This document shows positions 49,076 through 62,380 of a DNA stretch of 64,000 bases, in pieces. This DNA comes from Trichoplax sp. H2 (Eukaryota > Placozoa > Uniplacotomia > Trichoplacea). Position 1 is the first letter of the stretch. The number at the start of each line of letters is the position of its first letter. Below the pieces are notes generated by a model. It was not told where the DNA came from and made no database searches. It saw nothing but the letters and a program-made list of their open reading frames with translations. A program made the position numbers and the translations under genes. The stretch is taken from positions 1 to 64,000 of the forward strand of contig NOWV01000151.1 of NCBI GenBank assembly GCA_003344405.1. Reading direction: 5' to 3'.

Positions 49076-52000
49076 TTAAAAGAACTTCTTAGCAGAAGCT
49101 TCCTGCCGTTGCCTATAAGCATTGTAACCAATAACGAGGAAGAGCTGAAGAAGCATTAAAACTGACATCCCGAACATTCCAACGCAACTAACTGTCGGAC
49201 AATCGCCACCTTGTTGGCTCTTGTTCTCCAACTGTAATTATATGGCAGAGCGATAATGCAAATTAGCAATTAAAATTACCTCTTATTCTATTCAAAACTT
49301 TGAGGTACAGCAAAATTTATTCAATAAAAGTAAATTCTATTCACGTCAAACGTTAGCCAAAAGGGCAATTTTGAAAGTCTAGCAATTTACCATAAGTTTA
49401 ATAGCTGCAACCTCCTGCATAACGCTCTGCAGATTATCTATTGCTTCCCCTCCTTGACCTCCATTTTTGCTTCCAACTTTATTATTTATGTTATCTATGG
49501 TTGTTCTAAACAAAATCGTATTTTACGTAAAAGTATAAGAATTAAATGGCTATTAACAATCATGGGATAAACTCGATAGCTATACCGTAATGTGTACCTC
49601 AGATTCTTTACGTCAGTTACAAGATCTTTTTGCATTTGTGATACTGATTGTAAGGCATTTCCCTGATTTGCACCCGAAGAACCTTTCATAATCTCACTGA
49701 AGCCATCAAACTTTTTTTGCAATGTCCTAAAAGCAATATAAAAAAAAATATCGTATTATCATCCAAAAATCAAATACAGCATATCTATAATTTCCGCTAA
49801 CGTTATTCTTGAACCAATTTCGTGATTAGCCGCAAGCAGTTGCATGAAACTGCGTTCCACATGTCCTTGCATCTATTTACAATGTCATTTAGCAAGTAAA
49901 AAATGTCAATAGTATTGCAAAGGCTAGTCTTCAGTTTGCTATGCTCGTATACTTAACAAGCATAATTTGTACCAAAATATCATCCAAACATTTAATCCTA
50001 CCGAATCTTCTTCATCTGTGAATTTCTCCGGATGCTCTTTCTTATATCTATATATAAAATTTGAATTTATGCACTAATTGCATGGATCTATTAACCGTAA
50101 ATGATCGTTACTTCTCTCTGCGTTTTTCGAATTCTTCACTAAATTCCGTGTACTGCTTCTTAGATTTATCACCTTCCACAACATCAGCAGCTTTAGGCGC
50201 TTCCTAATTTAATAGTATCAGCATTAGTAAATTCATAAAAGTTACACTTTCTCATTACTAAATGTAATGCAACAAAAATAGAAGCACATACAGCTTGTGT
50301 CCTCAAAGACCACGTTAAAAAGGATATAATATCATGATCATCTAAAGAATAGGAAGTACAAGGTAATTCGAAAAATGGAAGATATAATTATATTTAAAAC
50401 AAATTATAGCCTAAAACTACAGTATAATTGTTATAGTAAAGTATAAATAATTATAGCAGACTTAACGTTACCTGCTAATCCACCAGTTGCTGCTGACGCA
50501 CCAAAATAACCATTAGGTGCGATATCAACATTATCAACTTTAAAACACACCTCCAAATCATTGTCTTCATCGCTTAATCCGTTGTTGATTAGTAACTATT
50601 CAGAGGGTCCAGTTGAAGAAATTGTTAAATTAAAACTATAAACTGACATATACATGTAACTCACCGAAAGAGTTGATTTTTCATATCTAATAATAGTTTT
50701 AATCGGAAAAGGTCGATTTCGATAATCTCTCATACAACCACCTATTGCTTGTGAAGACCCATCACTATTTGAAAGATAAAAGAATTATTGCCTTAAACAC
50801 TTTATTACTATATAATTTTCTAAACAAGCATTAATTTCACTCGGTTATGCTACAGGTAGTAATCACAATCGTAACAATTATCACACTATCGATCGTAATA
50901 GAAATTAGGTCCAAGTCTTGTACCTGGCATGATCAAAAGATTTTGTCCCATCATTCACGACAGCCATGATATACGGATTATTATGCTAATGAAAATGTAC
51001 AGTGTTAATCTTATATCGGCTGAATATCATCAAAGCTATAGAAAATTCTGTAATAGTTTATAGTAATTATCCATGCAGCAAAAAATTTTAAAGTTTGCCA
51101 ACTAGTTATCGAACTATAGGATAACTTTTAAATTAATTCCAGTCATTCCATCTAACCTGTCCATCGTTATCAAATGAATCGAAAAATATACCAAGTCCTT
51201 TCCATTTATCTTCACTTCCGAATACGGACCCTACATTGCCTGGTTTTTCTGTAAACCACAGAGCCTGAAAATTTAACAGAATACAAGCATTTCACTCATG
51301 ATCAGCACAATAAGGTTATAATGAAATCTACAGTATATAACCACATTAATAACTACTTCCCGAACAAGTAGTAAACGAAAAGATAAAGGTTAGCTACGGT
51401 AAGGTGTACATCAGTACCCCTAAACCTATAATATAGCAGCATATAATACTGCGAGGTATATTGATATATATACGTGTAAACCTATAGATAACTGAAGATT
51501 TGCCTTCCGTCGGTAACACATAGTTGTGCACCACACTGATACCTCATTAGAATACAATTCGTACGCAATGTTCAAGTAATATACGTATATAATTTATTTC
51601 TTGAGTGATGCAGTTACTTTGTAGCACTACAGCAATACGATTTAGATGAAGGGTACTATATTCCGGTTAAAAACGATAAAGTAACCCAGTAACGATCAAT
51701 TTGATATTATAAATATTCAAAAATTATCCATACAATATTCCGTAGGCAATCAATTTTATGCGTCTTTCATTATGATGGTACTGTAACAACTTCAATTTAA
51801 TAACATACCAGACCATCAGCACCAACGCGACCACGTCCAGTAATTCTGAAGTTTACTTGTACTTCCCAAGATTTCGAAGAAAAGGCGTTTTTGGTCCATA
51901 CAACTCCTATAAAATACATATCATCACAATAATAAGTAGCTAATTGACCAAACATCGTGGTGGCATGCTGTGATGCAAGTATCATCGAGGTACGACACTG

Positions 52001-53654
52001 ACATAGGATCTGAACATATTTGTACTGTGGCGGATCAAAAATTCAAGTAGAAGTGATAAGAAGTCCATGAAAGCTACAAGTACCTCTTTTACTACGAATT
52101 GAGGGAACCAATCTTAACTGTTCTTTACTCGGTATGGCATCTGATAAAGGAATGGAAGAAATTTGTCAAAATATTATTCATTTTTCAATAGCTAAGACAA
52201 CAGGACTTACAGGCTATCTGAATAAAACAATTTCAAAATAATAACAATTAATAATTATAATTATCATAAACTGGAGTGCGGTACTGTCTTTAGAAAGGTA
52301 TTTTTTATCGAGATCTTGTGTAGGCTATGTCCATGATGGACAATGTTCGATCCATACACCATAGAAAAGCCTGGATTGTAGCTTACGTATTTTAAAGGTA
52401 AGTATGTGAGAAATCATCTACTTTATCATAACCTAATCTATACACTATAAAATCATTGTGGCCGAATCTTGTTTTCCCTATACAGTACAGCAGGTAGTCT
52501 AATCGTAAGATAGAATCTAATTGATTGTAACAAGGAAACGTAGAGTCAGCAGCAAATCTGTTGAAATTAATTGTCTTGAACTATTTACTACAGTATTACG
52601 GTCTTTGGGCATAATTAATGTATCTTTGGAACTGACTTGAAATAATTACTGACAAATTCTTCGAGAATCTAAATCTTATAAGAACCATATTAAATAACTA
52701 TTTTCACTGATCCTTCTTTGTCCTTATTTTCCATACAAGGATTTAACTGGCGCACGGCTGCTATCACGGCGTCTACGGTTCACGACTGTATGCGTTAGGT
52801 ACTAACATTTTGTTACAGACCTATACAGTACAAAACAGTATTGTCCCTTGAGCTCATGAGTTAAATCATAGTTAATAAACCATGGTTTACGATAGTTTAC
52901 GGTAGACTTTAGTATGATGCCTACTGTGCGTCGCGGACTTGTATTTCTATAACTAAAAATGTCTGGCAAGTTCTTAAGCCATCAATTACTAAATCCCATG
53001 TAGAGTTATTTATTTATACCGATATCATCTTATCAAATCAACTCGATAGTTCGTTATTAACGCGTTACACTAACAAATGAGAATGCCGATACACTGTACT
53101 GTACATTGTACAAGTGTACAAGTACCAGTAGTGTACTGAATGTTCACATGGATATCATTACACTGCATGCACTAGACTAAGCGAGGACTATGATAGTCTT
53201 GCCAAGATGAAAAACGCTACCAATCGTCTAAATTTACATAAAGATTTCAATTCGATTTGCTCTAGTAAATTAGGGCAACGTAAGCCAATTTTAGATATTT
53301 TGTTGTAAACCATTTCTACTAATAGTACATGTGTTCCAATTCTTGTACAAATGCCTTAAAGTATAACTTGTGTAGCGAACGTCAGTCTGTTAACGCGTAA
53401 CATTACTGTAGAGTAGCCTTACAGTTCTGATTAAAGAATAGGTTTACCAATTCGATATCAATTTCTATATTCTCATACATACCTCCGGAGAAAGACCAGA
53501 ATGGAATTAATCCTTTAGGAGTGATTAAATTCGGTCCTTTAAAGCTATATTTATACTCGAATCGCTTAATTTGAAATTCGGCTACACTAACGTGAATCAA
53601 GAAAGCTGAAACTACGATAATTGATAGAAGTAACTTATGATTTATATCAATCAT
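49076..53654 (-). CDS. LMAN1: LMAN1 / ERGIC-53, ER-Golgi cargo lectin (14 exons, 459 aa)
   Basis: Mannose-binding transport receptor that carries glycoproteins from ER to ERGIC/Golgi. Exons: 53654-53483, 52140-52084, 51906-51809, 51264-51157, 50985-50924, 50764-50665, 50595-50472, 50341-50292, 50203-50112, 50047-50002, 49872-49802, 49726-49598, 49505-49391, 49231-49076; all GT-AG, frame continuous. Signal peptide about 1-25. L-type lectin domain about 27-257, with RFEYKYSFKGP, TGRGRVGADGL, FFDSFDNDG (Ca/sugar site, D138-N142), H164, a Cys pair C176/C216 and AATGGLADDHD. Stalk with coiled-coil character about 258-408. Two luminal Cys (C419, C424), as in the oligomer-forming pair of human ERGIC-53. 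Membrane helix about 425-444, and C-terminal KKFF, the ER exit/retrieval signal. It is about 50 residues shorter than human, mainly in the stalk. Intron 1 is the longest (1342 bp). Confidence 0.96.
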
Positions 53655-55459
53655 TTTTGTGACCAATATTTCATACGAATACAATGCTTCTTTTCTTTGG
53701 CTGAAACTAACTCTAATATACGCTATTAAGACTTAAAATGAAATAGGATCAAAGAAGGCAACAGCTCAATTAATAGTATCCAACTAAAGTACAGTATACT
53801 ACGGATTACTGCTGCACTATGTGCAACTACACCAGCTAAATGATTAGAACTCTGGGTTATTCAATGAAATTATTGAAATAATGGATATTGTTTGACTGGT
53901 TTTGTTTTTTGTCATGTATCGTACAGTAGCGTACCTTTGGAAAGGGATAGTACAGAACTCTACAGTACGGCTGTTGTTACTTGTACTACTGTACACTGTA
54001 CAGTATACCAGTGTTGCATGTACGGTACTGTACAATACTTTCCACTCTGTACTACAGTTTACAGTACAGTAGCACATTGTGCAGTTTGCACTTGACGCTT
54101 GAGTGTTGGTTGATTCCTGTGTCACTATGAAGTATGAACAGTGCACTGTACACTGAACTGTTATTTTCGATGGCACCCCTTCGCTTGTATTCCGTTGAGA
54201 TTCCTGTATAATAATATTTATATACTGTATACCCGTAGAAGGATATGTCCACATTAGGCTACAACTGCATATACTGTAGAATTGATCTAGTTTGGGCTTG
54301 ATTTAACTTCCACAATTACAGTACAGTATATCTTTTCAGGGTGCCATCGAAACTAATCAGACTCTGTACTGTACAGTGTACAGTACTGTACCGTACGAGA
54401 AGTGATGTGGCGAATGGTGATTGGTCCAATCTAGTCGAATCCGTACACGTCTTTTCACTCATTCATACGAATAATATCAACCATTGAAGTTTGTGGTCGT
54501 CTGTGTGTCAAATTCATACAGTATATCAACTTGTCAATATGACCCCCATTTACTCTGCTAAATCACCTAATCTCTTCCCCTGCTCCACTTGAGTTTCAAT
54601 CATGATCCGAATCGAACCTACTGTAAAAGCTCAAAGCCAGCACTTACCATCTACACCAAATATAAATTGTAGAAAAATACACAAGTATTTTAACGACTGA
54701 ACCATGGAGGCTTGGACTACCTTTCTGTCGTAAAGCAGTGCTGTAGTTCGTTTTTAGTAGTCCATGACTGTCCTGTCATAAATCAAGTACGCATCCATTT
54801 AAATCAACAATAGGATTGTATCGAGCACTGCTTTACAGTACGTCTGCGAACATTATTGTACTGTGAATCGGTGCTGTGTCCAGGATTCATTGAATCAAAG
54901 TTGCTATCATCTAGCCTGTTTGTGTAAGCGATAATACTAGCCATTGAATCAAAGTTACCATTCAGTATAATTTAGTTAGTTTCTGGACGCCATAATACCA
55001 CGATAAAATTTTTAATTTATAACGGAACAAGATTAGAAGAATAATAACATGTACTGTAAATTAGGGATCAATTCTATTTCACTGGATCCGCTGAATCCGC
55101 AGAGCTTAGTAACAGCCAATGGAATACAATATACAGTACTATAATTGCTTCATTTAGAAAAAAATCAGTCCATTCAGAATCGACTATCTGCTTACTAGTG
55201 TAAAGTGCTGTCATAATGAAGCGTTTGACACAATTTGTTAACCAAAGTAGGCTAAATGTCTGTCCGTCCAAAGGAGTGTCCAATCCAGGTATTTTTTCAA
55301 AGTAAGTGTACAGTACTGTGTACATTGTACAACTTAACATACTCTACTGTACACTGTGTACTGCACATAACCTACAGGACACTCTTTGCTCGTTGCGATA
55401 TAGTGATGATGGACACTTGACACTTTCCAAATGGATTATAGTTTCCAGATATTCAAAGA
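53655..55459. other. Divergent spacer between LMAN1 and LYRM7
   Basis: Shared upstream region of two divergent genes. It is rich in GTAC-type palindromic runs and has no supported gene; open frames in 53844-54254 and 55074-55340 run through those repeats. Confidence 0.6.
53785..55360. repeat. Palindromic GTAC-type simple repeat cluster 2
   Basis: Runs at about 53785, 53920-54075, 54130-54155, 54310-54400, 54830-54865 and 55300-55360; another short one at 53093-53130 lies in LMAN1 intron 1. Same unit as cluster 1, mixed with acactgtac variants. Confidence 0.85.
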
Positions 55460-57351
55460 ATGATGGCTGCAGCTTCCGAACTTCGTTTGAAGGTTAGTAC
55501 GGAAAAATGACTTAACAAAATGAAATGTAACCATCTCAATTCCGATCTGATTTATGTAATAAAGTCACTGCAACTTTCTGACAGCAGACTATCCACATTG
55601 CAGAAATACCAGTACACTTCCTTACGAGATCAAATTTGCAAAGAAAGACTTCAGCAGTATACACTATGTTCAATTTATATGCGAGTATGTTATACATTGT
55701 AGTAATTATACAGTACATCACTACGCTCAGTGTTCTGTTGGCGCTTTTTGTATTTCGTGGATGATTTATTGTACATGTACGTTGTACAGCATGGGCAATT
55801 GTTTATGATATGGTCATGGGTTACTACTGCATATTTAGTGATCAATGATTACTGTACTTAGCTGTAAAGCGATGAAATTCCCTTTTGACTAGAGCGCCTC
55901 AAATCCTTCTGCTACCACTGATGCAAAACACTTTATATGTGTGTTTAGTCTTGTTAACACTGACATCACATGAGATATTTTAAGTACTCAAGGATGCATT
56001 CGAAAGATAGTGATTGTATTATACCATTAGGGTTCCCTTGTAATACTTCGTCTACTAAATACCACATCTGTTACAATGATTGAAATTAAAACCTATATTC
56101 ATTTTAATTTTTTCAGGTAGTAGGCCTATATCGGTCACTATATCGCACTAGACAAGAATTATTCCATGGTGATCAAGTAGCACTTACAGGTGAGCAATAA
56201 CGATTTCAATTATTGTACATACTTACTGTACGTGCACGTTCACTATTGTACTCGTATATACTGCAACACACATTAAATCCTTCCTGTACTTGAGCTGTTA
56301 CTTTACCTACAGTAGAGAATACAGTATCGAAATAATATTTTATTTTATTGTCAATAGAACTAATGAAACTGCTAGTACACTCACTATTCTATTTTCAACC
56401 TCTACTACTGCATAGTATAGTATATTTAAAAACTCATCAGGCAATGACTATTTTTGTTCTATCTTTGTTACCTCCCAATTAGTTTCCTTGCAGAAATTGA
56501 GACATGGATTTTTAGAGAACAAAAATGAAGCTGACCTCGAAAAGATTAAAAATGTTAGTAAAAATATAACTTATTCTATATTCTTTCATCATCTGTAGCC
56601 AATTTTTAATTTCTTATATAAGCTGCTTCACAACCAGGTAATAACTAATACATAATTTACAATTATAATTGCTCTCCCTTTCTAAAGGCGATATACGCGT
56701 ATTACAAGTATAAAAGGCAAACTTATATCATCTAAATGACATATAGGATTTGCTAGCAAAGCTTAAATGCTTATCATCGGCAGAAAAAGAATTTAAATAT
56801 AATATATATTCTATTCTATTCATATCTGCATAGCTAATCAAGCTTGGAGAAGAAGTAAATTACTTACTGAAACATAAGACTGTCCAATGTCAACTAAACA
56901 ATACAGGAAACTATGGTAAATTTACTTTAAGTACAATTAGTGTAAATCTAAATTTTGACGAAATATAGCATGCTTCTCATGTACACTATCTTTACGTTGA
57001 AAGCAAAAATTATATCCTTCCATCGTAGGATTGATATTTCCACTGCATTCTGTAAACATAATTGCTTTAAATCTAAAGTTTTGCAATTTAATGCTTGCTT
57101 ACATTTATAATATATCGAAAGTAACCGTAGTCTTTATTACTTTATTTCAAATGCCCAATCTTCATGAATACTGTACATTAGAATTAACGACCACGTTTTA
57201 TTTGATAAATTTTACTACAGTGCCAACTCACAATGTTACAAAGAGAATGAGATAAAATAATATTAATTTCATTATTTCTATTTTAGAAATGAAAATCAGA
57301 AAGGACACGACACTTTTGGATAATGCTGTCTATCCGAATGACAAAAGATGA
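55460..57351 (+). CDS. LYRM7: LYRM7-like LYR-motif protein, complex III assembly factor (5 exons, 107 aa)
   Basis: Small mitochondrial LYR protein; LYRM7/Mzm1 holds the Rieske iron-sulfur subunit before it enters complex III. Exons: 55460-55492, 56117-56189, 56483-56553, 56834-56915, 57287-57351; all GT-AG, frame continuous, 107 residues (human about 104). Visible: L15-Y16-R17 in exon 2 followed by S-L-Y-R-T-R-Q (the family has L-H-R-T-R-Q), F45 of the downstream helix with FLENKN, IKLGEEV in exon 4 (family MKIGSDV), and a C-terminal KIRKDTTLLDNAVYP resembling the LYRM7 tail. In exon 3 the acceptor AG at 56481-56482 is required for frame; a second AG at 56492-56493, 11 bases on, would shift it. 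ATTAAA lies 30 bases past the stop. Convergent with HMG20, 627 bases apart. Confidence 0.9.
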
Positions 57352-57978
57352 TGCTTACAGCTGTTTTTCGGAACGTGATAATTAAACTAACAAAATATTA
57401 TTCATACTATGGGCATGAATTAAGCTGGCATATACAATATAGAAAATGCCGATAAGATCATAATTACTTTAGGTTGCGTGGTGATGTGTTGAAATATTTT
57501 TGTCACGGCTTAACCATAACTGCATGTAATATATTATTACCAATAGTAAATAGTAGGTCGCTAGGTAGAAATGGAACTATAAGTACGGAACTACCGACTA
57601 GTAATAGAATTATGAAGTTATTAACGTCCATTCTACTTTACAAAGCCAATAGTATTGTATACATGATGCCGTAACAACCATGTATGTACAGTATATGTAT
57701 GACTGTATGTATATACGTACGTTGATGTAATAATTACTACGCAAGCTACTATGTTATTTTAGCATGTTATTTATGAAATTATTAAAGCCAAAATCAGGCG
57801 CATTGATAAAAACCAAACGAATGACTGCTATTGATTTATGTACATTGCACAGTCTAAACTTTTATCTACCTTCCTATGCAATCGATTGTTGGTATTTTCA
57901 CTTCGAATATACACATGGCTATGCTATTTACAATGTAGTCGGTGCATAAAGAACACACGAACAATAGCCAAATAGACA
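57352..57978. other. Spacer between convergent LYRM7 and HMG20
   Basis: No gene supported; the open frames at 57474-57674 and 57764-57949 are short, AT-rich and without recognisable domain. ATTAAA at 57381-57386 may serve as LYRM7 poly(A) signal. Confidence 0.5.
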
Positions 57979-60599
57979 TTAAACCGACCTCGGAAAATCA
58001 ATTTTGCTAATAGTATCTCGAATTAATCCTAAAAGCTCCGAATGCTGATGAGGACTTTCGAGTATGACTTCATGTAATTTGCTCATATATGCATCAATTG
58101 TATTAATTGATGGAGGGCTATCGATCCCAGGAATTTCAATATTAGTGAAGCAATGTACTAGAGATGACCGTAAATCTTCCAAATGATTTTCCAGTAATAT
58201 ATTATGATTTCTCTGCTGCTCCGCTTCACTTTCTAATTTTTGCAAGGCATCTTTCATTTGTTCGATATGCTTACTCAAGATAGCGTTACGCTCCTCATAG
58301 TCAGCATTAGATTTTCGTAATTGACGTAATTCAACTTCCCGTGCTACATTTTAAAAGCAGAAACTAGATTACAGCTTGAAAATTATAGGTTAACCTTAGC
58401 TGAATATATCTGAGTACCTTTATTCTCGTCTAGGAATTCTTCAGTAAAAATTGGAGTACCAATATTAAGTCCACTGTTATCCTCTCTTTTGTCAGATTGA
58501 TAATTCCCTTCCCTTCGTCCTTGATACTGTTTATAATCATGAAGTGAGAGATTCCCCCAGTTACATTAAACTAAGACAATAAGCTATATGCTAACTCTTA
58601 TATCATGTTTTAGGCAACAAGAATATAATTGATACAGTAAGTTGATAAATAACTTACCGAATGTTCAGAAAGTCCTGGTTCTCTGCTATCACTATCTGTT
58701 GTCAAAAATATTACACATTATTCCAAATATCACTAGGCATAGACTTGCTACTACACAGCTGCAAGCTAAAGCTAACCAACCTCGATGCCTCTTATAGGAA
58801 TTCTTCTTAACAAATGTCTTATAAGTCTCACTTTTTTCATAGTCCTCTAATTCTTTAAGGTATCTCTCTTTATCTTTTTCAGCTTCGTCTAAATACCTCT
58901 GTGCAAATAAGAAAATGATGCGTAATCAAAATATCGCACTAAAATTAAAGACAACAACAAATACAATTTACAAACACACCAAAACATATAAGACATCATA
59001 AAAGATGACCGGTCGGTTTAAGCAGACTAACATGAGCTATTTTATAAAAGCAATAGTAAGACGAACTAGAGTATAATAAGAATTTGCTTAAACCTGTTTT
59101 TCACTTATCGGTAGCGAGCTCCATTTTGTACCAAGTATTTTAGTAATTTCAGAAAATGGCAGATCGGGATTTTCTGCTCTTACTTTTTCACGACTATCAT
59201 TTAGAAATCTGACGTATCCAGTATGTGGAGCCTTAGGTGCATTTGAGTCTTTACTAGAAAATCTCTTACGCTTACGACCTTTCGGCCAACCACCCCGTTT
59301 GACCTTAGCCTGACAAAATATTATCCATCAAACAAGGAGAAACTCTGACCATTTACAATACCATGCATATAAAAGATTACCATTGATTAACTGATATTGT
59401 ACCTTATCATCTGATCGGTCCTCTTGCGAAGAAAGTTGATTATTGTCTAGATGGTTATTACTATCATTATCGTAATGCGAATCTAAGACAAAACGTTAAA
59501 AAGTTCAATTGCAACAACCTTTAGCCTTAAGCAATAGAACAACGTTCCTGTATCTAAATGTTATAAAAGCACACTAAAATGTTCGACAGTATACTTCAAA
59601 TGACAAGCGCTACCAAGTAAACATATCTCGATCGTTAACCTAACATTTCGAACGTGTCCTTTATTCCAGTATCTCTGTATGATGATTACTGTCAGCAACT
59701 ACCTTACAGTAATGATATACAAGTGTGATACTCTAATTCAAAATTTTACGAGAATGATGATACCTTGAATAGTATACGATTCTCCAGGAACCAGCTCTTG
59801 CCCTTCTCGACTCGCAAAATTGATGTTATCGTTATCACCGTTATACCTTAAACTGTGAAAACAGAAGATTTTCAAAAATTACTTTTAAGGTAAATAATGT
59901 CAATTACCAAGGATGCCTGTATACAGTATGAAAGTATAAAAGGAATGGTACAAGGACATTTACTCAACTAGAATAAAATGTCAACTGTAAAAAAAGGCTA
60001 ATCCGTGAAGCATGTCCAGTATATTCCATATATAGAATTTGTAAATCTAGAGTACTAGGGGACATACCCATGTAAATTCTGCCCCTTAGCCACATCTTGC
60101 GTCAAATCAGATATATATTCTAGGCTAGTATTATTGGGTGGAACTTCCTCTGAAAATTATATGATCGTTTGAGTTTGGATTACCCTTACAATATAAAACA
60201 AATTAGGCATGCGAATATTCACTCGTCCGTGCACTAGATTCAATTGCGAATTGTTTCATTGACGACTTTCTAACATGTAATCAGTGTAGAATAAATGCTA
60301 CGCTACAGGCAATTCAGAGTAAAGCATGTCTTATCATTGTTACCGGCAGTACTTCTACTATCGGAATTAGTACCGGTGCTATTGGCACGATTGAATATAG
60401 CAGTAGACGATGTTGCGCTTGCTTCGACATCGGGTAAATTATTTCCGCTTGTAATTATTCTACCGCCTTCATTGGTGGTACTACGACGGATATTATTTAC
60501 TTGTTCCATACCATGAGCACGATCTGTTGGGGTATCACTAGTTGACGTATCACTGGCGATAGAGCCATCTTGAGGTAATAATGGCTTGTTATTTGACAT
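57979..60599 (-). CDS. HMG20A: HMG20A/B-type HMG-box protein (BRAF35 family; 9 exons, 450 aa)
   Basis: Nuclear DNA-bending protein; animal HMG20A/B associate with the LSD1-CoREST histone demethylase complex. Exons: 60599-60344, 60149-60068, 59852-59764, 59482-59403, 59309-59094, 58898-58781, 58695-58658, 58526-58418, 58343-57979; all GT-AG with continuous frame. Residues 1-169 are polar, Ser/Thr/Asn/Asp-rich and probably disordered. A basic [10 protein letters not shown] stretch (176-185) precedes the HMG box (about 194-265: [29 protein letters not shown] in [18 protein letters not shown]). [11 protein letters not shown] lies near 319-329. A coiled-coil region follows, with a conserved C-terminal [15 protein letters not shown] region as in HMG20. 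Longer than human HMG20A (about 350) because of the N-terminal part. It equally resembles HMG20A and HMG20B, so the symbol stands for the pair. Confidence 0.93.
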
Positions 60600-60789
60600 T
60601 GCTAGTCAATGAAGTTATTAGCAAGAGCAGTCAAATAATATCCAAAAATTATTTCCTACAGCTGAAAATATTCAATTCCTTAGGCCAGTGATCGAAAGAG
60701 TCGACGTCGACACTCAAACAAGGCAATCATAACTACCGACTACAGTAGTGACCAGCGCTAAAAGACTGCAATTGCATCCGTTGGCGTCG

Positions 60790-61700
60790 TGCTGTACAGT
60801 GTACAGTACCCTGGACACAGTGTACAGTACTTGGCTTTACTGTACAGTACAAAGAGTGCCCATGTACTGTACACTGTACACTGGTCCTGTGACCATTAAG
60901 ATATCACATGTCCACTGGTCCAGTCCGGTACCGATACTGTACTGGACTGGAACTTAGTTAAACCCGCTTTAGTCTATTACTGTACCAATCATCCAGTACA
61001 GTATGTACACTGTTATACTGTACAATTATTGTACTGTACAGTATAACGCAGCTTAAGCCATATCATGGGTGTGGCGAGCTCTGTATGCTGAATTGCTGAT
61101 TGAGCGTAGCCCTTTACCTTCATTCGATTTGAAGTTATCAAGGACTAACATTCAATTTGAATAGCACATACACGTCAGCAGATCCTTACCACTTTGAGTC
61201 ATTGGCATTTGATGTTTTTTATTTTATTTCTTGGCGTAGTACTATATTTAGTTATTGAATCATCTTTCAAATTTCCAATACAAACCATCAGTCACCAGTA
61301 AACTGTACTGTACAGTGTACAGTATACTGTACTATATACTGTACTGTATATACAGTACAGTACACTACTGAACGTGCGCAGGTCAGCACGTGCACCCACC
61401 GTGAAATTTCCCGGACTGTACAGTACTGTACAGTACAGTACAGTACAGTACAGTACTGTACAGTACAGTCTGTAAGTGTCTAATTGCACCGTACCATACT
61501 GTACTGTACAGTACAGTACAGTACTGTACACTAGAAATACTGTACAGTAGTACAGTACTGTACACTGTACACTGTACAGTACAGTACATCGGGAACTTGT
61601 TACGGATTACTGGAAAGAAGGAAGCCTCTTGACTGTAGTACAGCATATACTGTAGTGCAAGTAGGAAATTCGCAATACAGTACAGTGTACGGTACTCGAT
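60790..61700. repeat. Palindromic GTAC-type simple repeat cluster 3 (densest)
   Basis: Runs at about 60790-60885, 60990-61045, 61300-61365, 61415-61475, 61495-61600 and 61675-61700. The longest uninterrupted stretches are about 50-60 bases of alternating gtaca/gtact. Confidence 0.9.
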
Positions 61701-62059
61701 TTTTTGGATGTAGGAATATCTCTCTGGTCGCATATTGCCAAGCGAATTGTGTAATTGATAAGTACGTCTCTGACAATTTATGGACAGGCAAATTTGCACC
61801 GTCAAAATACAGTAAAAGTATGGGTACAGTCTAGAAGAGAGAGCGAACTATTCTTTATTAGGTCCCTTTTTGTAGGCTGTACTAGACGGTAATCTGCCTT
61901 TAGATTATTAAAAGTACTTCTGTACTCAATAGGAAAGTAGCTACTGTAATATTGACTCCGTTCGTAAGAGTAAGATCTTGACACCGCACTGTTCAATCTG
62001 ATGCAGAAAAATAGCCGCACTATAGTATACGAATACCAAGAACTACACCGATATTAATG

Positions 62060-62380
62060 TAATCCATTCAATGACCTGTACATATTATATATGCATGCAT
62101 TATAGACTGTAATTACCAGCGTCCTATGTCTACGGACTGGAGCATTGACCAAAATAATTTTAAAATAGTACTACAGACAATGATAGCGTAATCCATCCAA
62201 TGAGCTGTACGTATTATATAATATATATATACTAGTACAAACTCCCGTCGCTTTGCTGACGGTTTACGATAATGTGCTCATTTAACAGATAGTATTACCA
62301 TTTGATAGACCTGTCAGATACGGACTGGAGCATCGACCAAATAATTTTAAAATAGTACTACATAATCCATTATAGCGATA
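62060..62380 (+). repeat. Direct repeat downstream of GPCR-7
   Basis: Unit 1 (62060-62174) and unit 2 (62189-62361) each begin taatccat(t/c)caatga and end with ggactggagcat(t/c)gacca...ttttaaaatagtactac; unit 2 has extra sequence in the middle. A third start (taatccat) follows at 62363. Confidence 0.88.

Noticed and set aside
49497-49505. LMAN1 exon 13 starting at the AG before ataacataaat
   Set aside because: That acceptor puts a stop in frame at once; the AG 11 bases upstream (exon start 49505) keeps the frame open.
56494-56553. Downstream acceptor for LYRM7 exon 3 as the main splice site
   Set aside because: It gives an early stop; the acceptor 11 bases upstream restores the family alignment exactly.
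61292-61805. Long open frames full of Tyr-Cys-Thr-Val repeats (also at 53844-54254, 54052-54252 and 60748-60957)
   Set aside because: They are translations of the GTAC palindromic repeat in several frames and both strands, without any protein family signature.
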